A DNA stretch of 35,972 bases from an uncultured Eubacteriales bacterium (GCA_900321275.1 ONVI01000048.1:1-35972), one strand, 5' to 3'. Positions 7,064 through 15,512 are shown, numbered from the stretch's first letter. The notes: generated by a model from the letters alone, not told the origin. Translations and numbers: made by a program.

Positions 7064-8731
7064 TCATCCCTTTCTGTGACAGACCACGGTCTCCCAGGGA
7101 CGCACGATGCCCGCGGGGGCGGCGTCCGGGTAGTTTGCGATCAGGATTTCCGCACCCCGGTATTCTTCGGGAAGCGCGTATGCCTGCTCCCGCTCCGAGA
7201 AGTTGCACACGACCAGAAGACTCTCGTTGTCAAGCGTGCGGGTATAGATGAAAAGGTCGGGATGCTCCGGCTCCAGAAGCGCATAGTGCCCGTGGACGAT
7301 CACGTCCATCTCTTTGCGAAGCCGGATCAGCTTCTGATAGAAGCGGAACACGGAATCGGGCCGCTGTACCTGTTCGGCGGCGTTGATGGTCACATGGTTC
7401 GGGTTGACCGGCAGCCAGGGCGTACCCGTGGTGAAGCCCGCGTTGGGACCGGCGTCCCACTGCATGGGGGTGCGGGCGTTGTCGCGGCTGCGCGCGCGCA
7501 TCATTTTGACGCCCTCTTCCTCGGTCATGAGACCCTTGGCATGAAAGTCGCGGTAATTGCCGAGGGATTCGATGTCGTTGATCTGGTCGATGCTCGTCCA
7601 GGGGAAATTCGTCATGCCCAGCTCCTCGCCCTGGTAGACGTAGGGGGTGCCCTGCATCATGTGCAGACAGGCGGCCAGCATCTTGGCGGAGAGCTCCCGG
7701 TATTCCTCCTTCTCGCTGCCGTAGCGGGAGACGACGCGGGGCTGATCGTGGTTGTCCCAGTAGAGGCTGTTCCAGGCGACGCCGTCCAGCTCCCGCTGCC
7801 AGCGGCTCAGGATCTCCTTGAGCTTTACAAGGTCCTTGTGCTGCCGGGCATAGCGGCCGAGAACCGGATCAAAGTCCGCGCTCATGTGCTCGAACTGGAA
7901 CACCATCGAAAGCTCCGAACCGTCGAGGTTCGCGTAGGATTTGGCTTCCTCCAGCGTGACGCCCGCGCACTCGCCCACGGTCAGCAGATCGTGTTTGGAG
8001 AGAACGCGGCGGTTCATCTCCCGCAGATATTCATGCTCGTGCGGGCCGTTTGCGCAGAGCTCAAAGGAGGCGTACCCGTTGGGACGCGGCTCACCGTCGG
8101 GAAGACCCTCAGGCTTGGAGATGAGGCTGATGACGTCCATGCGGAAGCCGTCGATGCCCTTATCCAGCCACCAGTCCATCATCGTGAAAACCTCGCTGCG
8201 CACCACGGGATTGTCCCAGTTGAGATCGGGCTGCTTTTTCGAGAAGAGATGCAGATAGTACATATCCGTCTTCTCATCGTAGACCCAGGCGCTGCCGCCG
8301 AAGCAGGAGCCCCAGTTGTTCGGCTCCCTCCCGTTTTTCCCCTCGCGCCAGATGTAGTAATCGCGGCAGGGATTGTCGCGGGAGGAGCGGGACTCGATGA
8401 ACCATTTATGCTCATCCGAGGTGTGGTTGACCACCAGATCCATCACAATTTTCAGCCCCAGAGAATGGGCCTTTTCCAGCATCGCGTCAAAGTCCGCCAT
8501 GGTGCCGAATTCAGTCATGATGTCCTGATAATCGCTGATGTCGTAGCCGTTGTCGTCGTTGGGGGATTTGTATACCGGCGAGAGCCAGATCGTGTCCGAG
8601 CCCAGCTCCCGGATGTATTCGAGGCGGGAGGTGATGCCGGGAAGATCGCCGATCCCGTCGCCGTCGGAATCCTGAAAGCTGCGCGGATAGATCTGATAGA
8701 CCACGCTTCTCTGCCACCATTTTTCTTCCAT
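7064..8731 (-). CDS. GH13 alpha-glucosidase, probably oligo-1,6-glucosidase type
   Basis: The 555-residue cytoplasmic glycoside hydrolase is of GH13, probably subfamily 31. The N-terminus WWQRSVVYQIYPRSFQDSDGDGIGDLPG-type segment is characteristic. Conserved region I is DLVVNHTS (98-105). Region II GFRMDVIS has the nucleophile Asp199, region III TVGECAG the acid/base Glu254, and region IV WDNHDQPR Asp329. The Val after the nucleophile is the residue seen in enzymes that prefer alpha-1,6 bonds (isomaltose, panose), whereas alpha-1,4-specific relatives tend to have Ala or Thr there. No signal peptide is present, so the substrate must be imported. Its start lies 14 nt after the ABC ATPase stop, with a GAGGAGG site, so it is co-transcribed with the transporter. 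Confidence 0.93.
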   Translation of the reverse strand: MEEKWWQRSVVYQIYPRSFQDSDGDGIGDLPGITSRLEYIRELGSDTIWLSPVYKSPNDDNGYDISDYQDIMTEFGTMADFDAMLEKAHSLGLKIVMDLVVNHTSDEHKWFIESRSSRDNPCRDYYIWREGKNGREPNNWGSCFGGSAWVYDEKTDMYYLHLFSKKQPDLNWDNPVVRSEVFTMMDWWLDKGIDGFRMDVISLISKPEGLPDGEPRPNGYASFELCANGPHEHEYLREMNRRVLSKHDLLTVGECAGVTLEEAKSYANLDGSELSMVFQFEHMSADFDPVLGRYARQHKDLVKLKEILSRWQRELDGVAWNSLYWDNHDQPRVVSRYGSEKEEYRELSAKMLAACLHMMQGTPYVYQGEELGMTNFPWTSIDQINDIESLGNYRDFHAKGLMTEEEGVKMMRARSRDNARTPMQWDAGPNAGFTTGTPWLPVNPNHVTINAAEQVQRPDSVFRFYQKLIRLRKEMDVIVHGHYALLEPEHPDLFIYTRTLDNESLLVVCNFSEREQAYALPEEYRGAEILIANYPDAAPAGIVRPWETVVCHRKG

Positions 8732-8745
8732 GAAAATGCCTCCTC

Positions 8746-9813
8746 TTATGTCCTGATTTGCAGCTGCTCCTGCGTGGAGCCGTCGTCGGGAAATACCATA
8801 AATTCACGAACCGCGACCGTGACCGTGTCGTTCGCCTTGAAATGCCGGCGGAAGTCTCCGTCTTCAACGGCGCGCACAATGCTCTCGCCGACCTGTACAC
8901 GGCAGTCGGTGACGTCGCCGAGATAGGTCATCCGGGTGATGGTACCGGTGATCCCGCCGTTGGATTTTGAAAGGCGGATGTTTTCCGGACGGATGGCGAC
9001 AATTACGGCGCCCCTGCGCTCTGTCGCGGAGGGAATGGAAACGCCCCATGAGGGGATTGTGATCTCCCCCTCCGCTGCTGTCCCGGGGAAGAAGTCCACC
9101 TTGCCGAGAAAGTCCGCCACGAAGGGATTGACAGGATTGTTGTAGATCTCCTCGGGCGTCCCGGACTGTTGGATGACGCCGTCGTTGATAAGGAAGATCC
9201 GGTCGCTCATGGCCATGGCCTCGGTCTGATCGTGCGTGACATAGACCACGCCGATGCCGCGCTCCCGGGTGATGTCACGGATCTCAAAGCGCATGGTCTC
9301 GCGCAGCTTCGCGTCGAGGTTGGAAAGCGGCTCGTCCAGCAGCAGAATTTTGGGCTTTGCGACCAGGGCGCGGGCAAGGGCGATGCGCTGCTGCTGCCCG
9401 CCGGAGAGCTGGCTGGGAAGCCTGTCGGCGTACTGGCTCAGGTGTACGGTGGCGAGCATTTCCTCCACCCGGGTTTTGATCTCGTCCTTCGGCACATGCT
9501 TGATCTCCAGCGGATAGGCAACGTTGTCGAAAACGTTCATGTGCGGCCATACCGCGTAGGATTGGAACACCATGCCGATATCCCGCTTTTCGGGCGGCAG
9601 GAAGGTTTTCCCGCCGGAGACGAGCTTGCCGTCAAGACAGATCTCACCCGTAGTGGGGATCTCAAAGCCCGCGATCATGCGCAGGATGGTGGTCTTCCCG
9701 CAGCCGGAGGGACCCAGCAGCGTGATGAATTCCCCGTCCGCAAAGGTGGCGTTGAAGGTCTTGAGAACCGGCACGCCGTCGAAGCTTTTTGTCAGATTGG
9801 TAATTTGAATCAT
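8746..9813 (-). CDS. ABC transporter ATP-binding protein (FbpC/PotA/AfuC type)
   Basis: The 355-residue ATPase powers the importer encoded just upstream. Walker A GPSGCGKTT is at 34-42, the Q-loop at Gln84 (MVFQSYAVWPHMNV), the signature LSGGQQQR begins at 136, and Walker B ILLLDEP near 156-162 is followed by LSNLDAKLR and the H-loop VYVTHDQTEAM. About 110 C-terminal residues form a TOBE-like regulatory domain. The overall pattern belongs to the Fe3+/polyamine/phosphonate/hexose-phosphate group of ATPases. Similar TOBE-bearing ATPases (MsmK, MalK) energise sugar importers, so the ATPase alone does not fix the cargo. It lies 10 nt after the permease gene. Confidence 0.92.
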   Translation of the reverse strand: MIQITNLTKSFDGVPVLKTFNATFADGEFITLLGPSGCGKTTILRMIAGFEIPTTGEICLDGKLVSGGKTFLPPEKRDIGMVFQSYAVWPHMNVFDNVAYPLEIKHVPKDEIKTRVEEMLATVHLSQYADRLPSQLSGGQQQRIALARALVAKPKILLLDEPLSNLDAKLRETMRFEIRDITRERGIGVVYVTHDQTEAMAMSDRIFLINDGVIQQSGTPEEIYNNPVNPFVADFLGKVDFFPGTAAEGEITIPSWGVSIPSATERRGAVIVAIRPENIRLSKSNGGITGTITRMTYLGDVTDCRVQVGESIVRAVEDGDFRRHFKANDTVTVAVREFMVFPDDGSTQEQLQIRT

Positions 9814-9823
9814 AGTTATTTCC

Positions 9824-12277
9824 TCATATCGAGAACGCGCCCTTTGTCAGGCGGCCCAGAAGGAAGTTCAGCAGCATGACGAACATCAGAATTCCGAAGG
9901 CCATCGCGCAGGCCATCGGCTGACTGGTGAAGGTCCAGTACTCGTAGAGCTGGAAGCCGATGGTTTTCGTGTTGCTGGAATACAGAAGCGTGGTCATGGA
10001 CAGCTCATAGAAGCTTGGGATGAAGATCAGAAACCACCCCGCTGCGATGGAGGGGAAGATAAGCCGTCCCGTAATGCGGTACATGGTCCTGAGCCACGAA
10101 GCCCCGGAAATCTGTGAGCTCTCCTCCAGCGAGACATGGATCTGCGACATGGCGGAGACCACCGTGCGCATGCCCATCATCAGGTACTTGATGAGATAGG
10201 CGATGATCATGATGTAGGCGGTATTGTAGATGTTGATGCCGAAATTGCCCTTCATGGTCATGATGAGACTCAGCGCAATGACGACGGAGGGGGTTCCGCT
10301 TCCGAGTGTGATCAGAAAGTCCGGAATCTTCCGCCCGCGGATGCGGGTGCGCTGCAGGAGATAGCTCATGGTGCAGGCAATCACGATGCCCACGGTGGCC
10401 GTGATCGTGGCGTATAGCAGGGAGTTTTTCAGACAGTGCAGCGTCTCCGCCCTGCCGAAGATGGTCTTCCAGTTGCCGAGCGTGAAGTTCCCGGCGCGCA
10501 GGACGCTTTTGCCCACGTCGATCTTAAACGAAGTAAACAGGATCGTCGCAAAGGGGATCAGAATGACGATCACCGCGAAGAGCGTGACCAGCGCTGTGAG
10601 CGGGACGCGCCACGAGCGCAGATCCACCAGCGCGGGCTGCACGGACTTGCCCGACACGGTGATGTACTGCTTCCTTGCCAGCACCACGTCCGATAAAAAC
10701 AGGATTACGACCGCGATGGTGAGAAGAAAGACCGAAAGCCCCGTCGCGTCGTTGATTCCCTGCTGACCCAGCGAGACGTATTCCACGATGCGCGTCGTCA
10801 CCGTATGTACCCGTCCCGGCGCGCCGATGATGGAGGGAATGCCGTAGCAGCTCGCGGCGCTGACAAAGACAAGCAGCGCGCCCGAAATGAGCGACGGCGT
10901 CATCAGCGGCAGCGTAACGGTCACAAGGGTTTTCAAAGGCGACGCGCCTGAGGCGCGGCTCGCCTCCTCCAGAGAGGGGTCCATCTTTTCCATGGCGCGG
11001 CTGATCGTGATAAAGGCGTAGGGGTAATAGAAGGTGCTCAGCACCCAGATGAGGCCCGGCAGGGAATAGACGTTCAGCGGGCCGGGAGCATCGCTCAGAT
11101 GCAGCAGCACGCGCAGCCAGTGGTTGACGGTGCCGACGTTCGGGTTCAAAAGCCGCAGCCAGGCCATCGCGCCCACATAGGGCGGCACCATGTACGTCAG
11201 CACGAAGAGCGAGCGGAAAAAGCGCCGCCCGTAGAGATTCGTCCGCCCCACGAGCCACGCCAGCGGAAACGCGAACAGCGTGCCGAGGAGCATCGTGGCG
11301 AAGGAGGCGAGCAGCGTATTGCGCAGCGCGTCAAAATTCAGTTTGTAGCTGTACAGGCGGCGGAAGGTCTCCAGCGAAAAATGGGAATCCGGGAAAAAGG
11401 CCTTGACCACCGTGTAGATGAGCGGCATGAGCTGGAACACCAGCAGAAAGTCCAGAATAGCAAGGATAATCAGCCACTTGATATCAAAGCGCCAGACCCG
11501 GTCCGCCGCCATCATGAAGGCCAGCAGCAGCGCGTCGAGACTCAGCAGGACTCCGCACAGGATCACGGTGCGGGCGTGGCTGAGAATGAACTGGCGCAGG
11601 GGCGTCAGCTCACCGGAGGCGATCATGCGAAAGGCGTCGAGCTGCAGCGCCTTATCCCGCACACCTTTTTTAAACTCGTTCACGCTGGCGGTTTTCAGCT
11701 GCGACGAGCCGGAAAGGGAAGCGTAATACAGCTTCATGAGCATGGCCTGCCGCGCCGTCCCCTCAAGCTTTTCGACTGGTTTGGTGACGGCTTCGGGCAC
11801 CGGCGCATTCTCGTCAAGCACAGCCTTCAGCAGCGCCGGCGCGATCTCCGCCCCGGCAGTTTCCGCCGCTTTTTTTACGGAGGCGGAGAGCTTCGGCCCG
11901 CCGACGGCGTAGCTGATATAGAGAAGCTTCTGCACGGTTTCGGCGTCATTCTCAAGATCGAGCGCTTCAAAGGCTTCCGTGCCGACAGCGCCGCGCTCTG
12001 ACCAGTTTTCGCGCAGAAGCTCTGCCGAGATGTCGTTCAGCGCCGCCGCTTCCTCATCGCTCAGCGCCGAGAGCGCGGGCTTCAACAGCGCGTTCCAGTC
12101 GGCGTCCACCTCTTTGGAGAGCTCGTAGATCGCCTCGAAAGCGGCCTCGGAGCTGAAGCCCGCGCTGTCATTCTCGCGCAGCGCCGCGGCGCCCTGAAAA
12201 ATCAGGGCGATCCCGAGCAGGAAGACCAGCGCGAGGGTGAGCTTCGTAATCAGCGGGCCGCGGGATTGCGCGCTCAT
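9824..12277 (-). CDS. ABC transporter permease: two fused permease domains with N-terminal extracytoplasmic extension
   Basis: The 817-residue membrane protein contains two complete binding-protein-dependent permease domains, each with an EAA loop that contacts the ATPase: MDPSLEEASRASGASPLK in the first half and VSLEESSQISGASWLR in the second. Such fused permeases are typical of FbpB/AfuB-like systems. The oddity is the first ~290 residues. A membrane segment at about 10-30 is followed by some 200 mostly helical, Ala/Glu-rich residues, then two further segments (around 235-257 and 267-290) before the normal permease begins. This extension probably folds outside the membrane. The start overlaps the stop of the binding-protein gene by 4 nt (ATGA). 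Confidence 0.9.
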   Translation of the reverse strand: MSAQSRGPLITKLTLALVFLLGIALIFQGAAALRENDSAGFSSEAAFEAIYELSKEVDADWNALLKPALSALSDEEAAALNDISAELLRENWSERGAVGTEAFEALDLENDAETVQKLLYISYAVGGPKLSASVKKAAETAGAEIAPALLKAVLDENAPVPEAVTKPVEKLEGTARQAMLMKLYYASLSGSSQLKTASVNEFKKGVRDKALQLDAFRMIASGELTPLRQFILSHARTVILCGVLLSLDALLLAFMMAADRVWRFDIKWLIILAILDFLLVFQLMPLIYTVVKAFFPDSHFSLETFRRLYSYKLNFDALRNTLLASFATMLLGTLFAFPLAWLVGRTNLYGRRFFRSLFVLTYMVPPYVGAMAWLRLLNPNVGTVNHWLRVLLHLSDAPGPLNVYSLPGLIWVLSTFYYPYAFITISRAMEKMDPSLEEASRASGASPLKTLVTVTLPLMTPSLISGALLVFVSAASCYGIPSIIGAPGRVHTVTTRIVEYVSLGQQGINDATGLSVFLLTIAVVILFLSDVVLARKQYITVSGKSVQPALVDLRSWRVPLTALVTLFAVIVILIPFATILFTSFKIDVGKSVLRAGNFTLGNWKTIFGRAETLHCLKNSLLYATITATVGIVIACTMSYLLQRTRIRGRKIPDFLITLGSGTPSVVIALSLIMTMKGNFGINIYNTAYIMIIAYLIKYLMMGMRTVVSAMSQIHVSLEESSQISGASWLRTMYRITGRLIFPSIAAGWFLIFIPSFYELSMTTLLYSSNTKTIGFQLYEYWTFTSQPMACAMAFGILMFVMLLNFLLGRLTKGAFSI

Positions 12278-13353
12278 TTGGTGACAATCTCCGTCCAGGC
12301 TTTGTTGATGGCCTCGCGGTTTTTATAGGCGTTTTCCCAATCGACGCCGAGATCCTTCGCAATAAGATCGTCGGTGTCAACGGAACCCCAGGGGTTCTCC
12401 TTCATGCCCTTGAATACGGAGTGCATATAACCCTCCATGATGAGCTTCTGGGCATCCTCGCTCAAAAACCAGTTTTCCAGGGCCTCGCAGGCGTCGGCGT
12501 TGACGTTGGCGCTGCGGTCCTCGGCGACGGTCATGACCGTGGAGGGGATCAGGATAACGCCGTCCTCGGGATAGATGATCTGCAGATTCGTGACGGGCGT
12601 GCCCGCGTCTTCCGCTTCCTTGAGAACCTTCAGAATGGACTCCTCCAGAATCATGATGGCGGCACACTCGCCGGTCTGGAGCTTGGTGATGGCGGTGGAA
12701 CCGGACTCGATCATGACCTTGTTGTCGGCCAGACCCTTGAGATAGTCCTCACCGTAGTGGTTGTCCTCCGTCAGGGACGCGACGGCGGCGAAGGTGGTGC
12801 CGGAGGTCAGGGGATTGCCCATGGAGATGTAGCCTTTGAGGGAGGGATCGGTCGCAAAGTCCTTGAAGGACTTCGGGATGTTCACGCCCTTCGCGGCCCA
12901 GGTGTCCGCCATCTCCGGGTTGCAGGCCAGCACCATGTTGCACACGCGCACGGGATACCAATAGCCCTCTTCGTCGTAGGGGAAGCGGAGCAGATCGTCC
13001 GCGCCCTCAATTTCGATGGGCTCCAGATAGCCGTCCTCCTTGAGCTCCAGGGAGAAGGCGGGCTCCGCCACGAGCATCATGTCGCAGCTGAGCGTGCCGG
13101 TATCCATCTCACCGTAGAGCTTGGTGATCAGAGAAGAGGTGCCGCCGTAGAAGAAAAAGCTGCCGTCATACGCGGGGGTCAGGTTGGGAAACTCCTTTTT
13201 GATCGCCTCGTCCAGCATGTCCAGCACGAACTGATACATCGAGGAATAAATACCCACGGTGCCTTCCACATCCTCGTTGACGGCAAAGGCGCTGCCGCCG
13301 AGACAGCCGACAAACAGAAGCATCGTCAGAAGAACTGCGAGAATACGTTTCAT
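12274..13353 (-). CDS. ABC transporter extracellular solute-binding protein (Fbp/AfuA-like)
   Basis: The 359-residue exported binding protein captures the substrate for the adjacent permease. The signal peptide is MKRILAVLLTMLLFVGCLGGSAFA. The Cys in LFVGC could be a lipobox with an atypical Phe at -3, which would tether it as a lipoprotein. Otherwise cleavage after AFA would release it. The mature part has the order of segments seen in periplasmic-binding-protein type II folds of the iron/phosphonate/hexose-phosphate group: a GTVGIYSSM opening, FYGGTSSLITKLYGEM, SCDMMLVAEPAF, GYWYPVRV, GNPLTSGTTF, and VMTVAEDRSANVNADACEALENWF. The tyrosines used to coordinate iron in FbpA cannot be assigned by eye. 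It is the first gene of the operon, with an AAAGGAGG ribosome site and a good promoter. Confidence 0.88.
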   Translation of the reverse strand: MKRILAVLLTMLLFVGCLGGSAFAVNEDVEGTVGIYSSMYQFVLDMLDEAIKKEFPNLTPAYDGSFFFYGGTSSLITKLYGEMDTGTLSCDMMLVAEPAFSLELKEDGYLEPIEIEGADDLLRFPYDEEGYWYPVRVCNMVLACNPEMADTWAAKGVNIPKSFKDFATDPSLKGYISMGNPLTSGTTFAAVASLTEDNHYGEDYLKGLADNKVMIESGSTAITKLQTGECAAIMILEESILKVLKEAEDAGTPVTNLQIIYPEDGVILIPSTVMTVAEDRSANVNADACEALENWFLSEDAQKLIMEGYMHSVFKGMKENPWGSVDTDDLIAKDLGVDWENAYKNREAINKAWTEIVTK

Positions 13354-13392
13354 GGGAAAAACCTCCTTTTACTATTTGCACGGGATATTTAT

Positions 13393-13421
13393 AATATAAC
13401 AGAATTCCCACGGCGAGACAA
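13393..13421 (-). promoter_or_regulatory. Promoter of the ABC transporter-glucosidase operon
   Basis: On the minus strand TTGTCT (13416-13421) and TATATT (13393-13398) are 17 nt apart, 39 nt upstream of the binding-protein ATG. It is the only good promoter seen for the five minus-strand genes, which fits a single transcript of about 6.6 kb. Confidence 0.65.
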
Positions 13422-13439
13422 TACGGAAGTTTTATTCTC

Positions 13440-13468
13440 TTGCGCTTTGCCGTGATGCGCGATACAAT
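13440..13468 (+). promoter_or_regulatory. Divergent promoter for the threonine aldolase gene
   Basis: TTGCGC (13440-13445) and TACAAT (13463-13468) are spaced 17 nt apart. It is back to back with the minus-strand operon promoter, only about 20 nt away. The transcript would carry the palindromic element 13487-13572 as its 5' leader. Confidence 0.55.
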
Positions 13469-13486
13469 AAAACCCGACGAAAATTC

Positions 13487-13572
13487 AAGGAAGCGCTGAT
13501 TAAATCGACATGTGCAGACTGGCGGGAAATCCGCCGTCAGGATGTGCGCGGGGATTTATTCAGCGTTTCCCT
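13487..13572. repeat. Palindromic dispersed element (MITE/REP-like) in the threonine aldolase leader
   Basis: The ends are imperfect inverted repeats: 13487-13506 pairs with 13553-13572 at about 17 of 20 positions, around the core AGCGCTGAT/ATTCAGCGTT. An inner hairpin (13518-13539) contains ACTGGCGG-GAAAT-CCGCC. A stretch of 27 bp in it (13533-13559) occurs again, exactly and inverted, at 15411-15437. The ribosome site AGGAGG of the next gene starts 7 nt after the element, so folding of the element in RNA could influence its translation. Confidence 0.65.
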
Positions 13573-13593
13573 GAGCACAGGAGGATGGAGAAA

Positions 13594-14631
13594 ATGAAAG
13601 AAAGCAAACTGTCCTTCGCGTCCGACTATATGGAGGGCGCGCACCCGGAAATCCTCCGCCGTCTCGCGGAAACCAATACCTGCAAGAGCGCGGGCTACGG
13701 GCTTGATATGTATTCAAAATCCGCGCGGGAGAAGATCCGCGCCGTATGCCGCGCTCCGGAGGCGGACGTGTTCTTCCTCACGGGCGGCACGCAGACCAAC
13801 GCCGTCATGATCGACGCGCTTCTCCGCTCCTACCAGGGGGTGATCGCGGCGGAGACGGGCCATATCAGCGTACACGAGGCGGGAGCGATCGAATTCGGCG
13901 GGCATAAGGTGCTGACGCTGCCGCAGTATGAGGGAAAGCTCCGTGCCGCGGATATCGCCCGCTGTGTGGATACATGGCGGGAGGACGCAAACCGGGATCA
14001 CATGGTCATGCCGGGCATGGTCTACCTGTCCCACCCCACGGAGTGCGGAACGCTGTATTCGCTTCAAGAGCTCACGGAGATCAGCAGCGTCTGCCGGGAC
14101 AATCAGATCCCGCTGTACCTCGACGGGGCGCGCCTGGCCTATGCGCTGGCCTGCCCAAAGAACGACGTGAAGCTCCCGGATCTTGCTGCCCTGTGCGACG
14201 CCTTCTATATCGGCGGAACCAAATGCGGGGCGCTCTTCGGCGAGGCGCTTGTCATCCCGCGGCATAACCTTGTCCCGCAGCTGTTTACCATCATCAAGCA
14301 GCACGGGGCGCTGCTGGCGAAGGGCTTCGTCGCGGGCATCCAATTCGAGACGCTCTTTACCGACGGCCTCTATTTCAGCATCGGCCAAACGGCCATCGAC
14401 GCGGCTGACCGCATCCGCGCGGCCCTTCAGGAGCGGGGATACCGGCTTGCCTGGGACGCGCCGACCAACCAGATTTTCGTCGTTCTCGAAAAGAAACAGG
14501 CCGCCGCGCTCTCGGAAAGGATCGAGATGAGTTTCTGGGAAAACACCGACGAGACGCATACGATCATGCGCATTGCCACAAGCTGGGCGACCCGTCCCGA
14601 GGACGTCGAACGGCTGATCGCGTGCCTCTGA
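13594..14631 (+). CDS. Low-specificity threonine aldolase / beta-eliminating lyase family PLP enzyme
   Basis: The 345-residue protein is a fold-type I PLP enzyme. Family landmarks are FLTGGTQTN for phosphate binding, HISVHEAGAIE with the ring-stacking His, a central LDGARLAYA whose Asp contacts the PLP nitrogen, and AFYIGGTKCGALFGEA, whose Lys is the likely Schiff-base residue. The family cleaves threonine or allo-threonine to glycine and acetaldehyde, but some members act on other beta-hydroxy amino acids. An in-frame ATG at 13585 exists, but it directly abuts AGGAGG (13579-13584). ATG 13594 has 9-nt spacing, and the family's usual N-terminus begins near it. The end is shared with a hairpin terminator at 14654. 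Confidence 0.9.
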   Translation: MKESKLSFASDYMEGAHPEILRRLAETNTCKSAGYGLDMYSKSAREKIRAVCRAPEADVFFLTGGTQTNAVMIDALLRSYQGVIAAETGHISVHEAGAIEFGGHKVLTLPQYEGKLRAADIARCVDTWREDANRDHMVMPGMVYLSHPTECGTLYSLQELTEISSVCRDNQIPLYLDGARLAYALACPKNDVKLPDLAALCDAFYIGGTKCGALFGEALVIPRHNLVPQLFTIIKQHGALLAKGFVAGIQFETLFTDGLYFSIGQTAIDAADRIRAALQERGYRLAWDAPTNQIFVVLEKKQAAALSERIEMSFWENTDETHTIMRIATSWATRPEDVERLIACL

Positions 14632-14653
14632 CAGATCAAAAAAACATGGAAGT

Positions 14654-14692
14654 CCCCCGTCAGCGCAAAGTTCAGCGCTGACGGGGGCCCTT
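14654..14692. terminator. Bidirectional hairpin terminator between convergent genes
   Basis: Arms 14654-14666 and 14675-14687 pair perfectly over 13 bp (CCCCCGTCAGCGC and its complement) with an 8-nt loop. TTT C ATTT follows on the plus side. On the minus side a run of T (complement of the A-run near 14638-14644) lies a little beyond the stem. It sits 22 nt after the threonine aldolase stop and 5 nt after the stop of the converging membrane-protein gene. Confidence 0.8.
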
Positions 14693-15250
14693 TCATTTCG
14701 GAAACCGCAGGTGCGGTCTCAGACGGTATTCATAGAGAATGGCGAGATTGCGCAGCGCGGCGTCATAAATCAGCATGGTCAGCACCATAAGCAGATAAAA
14801 TGCCGCGGCGGCAAACCGGCCCAGCTCTTCCAGCTCGTCCATCCCGATATCCAGCCGAAACACGAAACAGATCAGGCCGTACATCAGCCCCAGTGCGGCC
14901 GCGAAATAGAGCAGCTTCAGAAGCAGCGACAAAGCGGCGGGCTTCACGCGATCCAGATACTGCTTCACAATCGGATAACAGCCCAGAAACAAGTAGAAGA
15001 ACGCGGCCTCCTTGTCGGCGCTGAGGATCATGGACAGCACCGCCGTGACGATCCACACAAGCCAGGCCCATTTGCTTCCGTACTCCCGCAGAACGGGGAT
15101 CAACAGCACACCCGCCAGCAGGGGAGAACAATAGGTCATGACCGGGATCATCCCGCCTGTCATCATCAGCGCGGCTCCAAGCGCCGCCATCAGACTGCAA
15201 AAAGCGATGGCATAGGTCTGGCCGCCTGTTTTTTTCCTGTTCTCTGCCAT
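14693..15250 (-). CDS. Small polytopic membrane protein, possibly an ECF-transporter S-component-like protein
   Basis: The product is 185 residues from the chosen ATG. Five or six hydrophobic segments fill it: AIAFCSLMAALGAALMM, a SPLLAGVLLIPVL segment, WLVWIVTAVLSMIL, AAFFYLFLGCYPIV, LLLKLLYFAAALGLMYGLICFVF and AAAFYLLMVLTMLIY. Short connecting loops (ADKEA, KQYLDRVKP) resemble small Gram-positive membrane proteins related to vitamin-uptake S components, but I cannot name a substrate. The open frame runs 17 codons further upstream. I chose 15250 because AGGAGG lies 5 nt before it. The protein starts MAENRKKTGG. It is transcribed alone towards the threonine aldolase gene. Confidence 0.8.
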   Translation of the reverse strand: MAENRKKTGGQTYAIAFCSLMAALGAALMMTGGMIPVMTYCSPLLAGVLLIPVLREYGSKWAWLVWIVTAVLSMILSADKEAAFFYLFLGCYPIVKQYLDRVKPAALSLLLKLLYFAAALGLMYGLICFVFRLDIGMDELEELGRFAAAAFYLLMVLTMLIYDAALRNLAILYEYRLRPHLRFPK

Positions 15251-15336
15251 GAAAGCCTCCTGCATGATTTCCGGCATTCCGGTACGCTCTCGCGCAAGCA
15301 TGGAAACGCCGCGAAAAATGGTTCCGAATCATCGTA

Positions 15337-15365
15337 ATTATACAGAAAAACGCCGTGCTGCGCAA
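15337..15365 (-). promoter_or_regulatory. Promoter of the small membrane protein gene
   Basis: On the minus strand TTGCGC (15360-15365) and a perfect TATAAT (15337-15342) are 17 nt apart, about 90 nt before the ATG. Confidence 0.6.
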
Positions 15366-15410
15366 GCTCTTGCTCGGAAAATGCTTATGCTATTCCTTTT
15401 AAGGAGTAGC

Positions 15411-15437
15411 ATAAATCCCCGCGCACATCCTGACGGC
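15411..15437. repeat. Second, partial and inverted copy of the palindromic element
   Basis: These 27 bases (ATAAATCCCCGCGCACATCC... ) are the exact reverse complement of 13533-13559. Bases on either side are only loosely similar to the full copy, so this looks like a decayed or half element. It lies in the gene-free stretch 15251-15645. Confidence 0.75.
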
Positions 15438-15512
15438 AGGGAGCGAACTGCGGAAGAACGGGATAACTTCCATTTACTAACAAAAATTAAGGTTTGAAAT
15501 ACGCGCGAATGC

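Noticed and set aside
6665-8926. A 753-codon plus-strand open frame opposite the glucosidase
   Set aside because: It is antisense to a clear GH13 gene with all catalytic motifs. Its own translation has no domain and no ribosome site.
13510-13593. 28-codon upstream extension of the threonine aldolase
   Set aside because: It would start inside the palindromic element, with no ribosome site. AGGAGG is correctly spaced for 13594.
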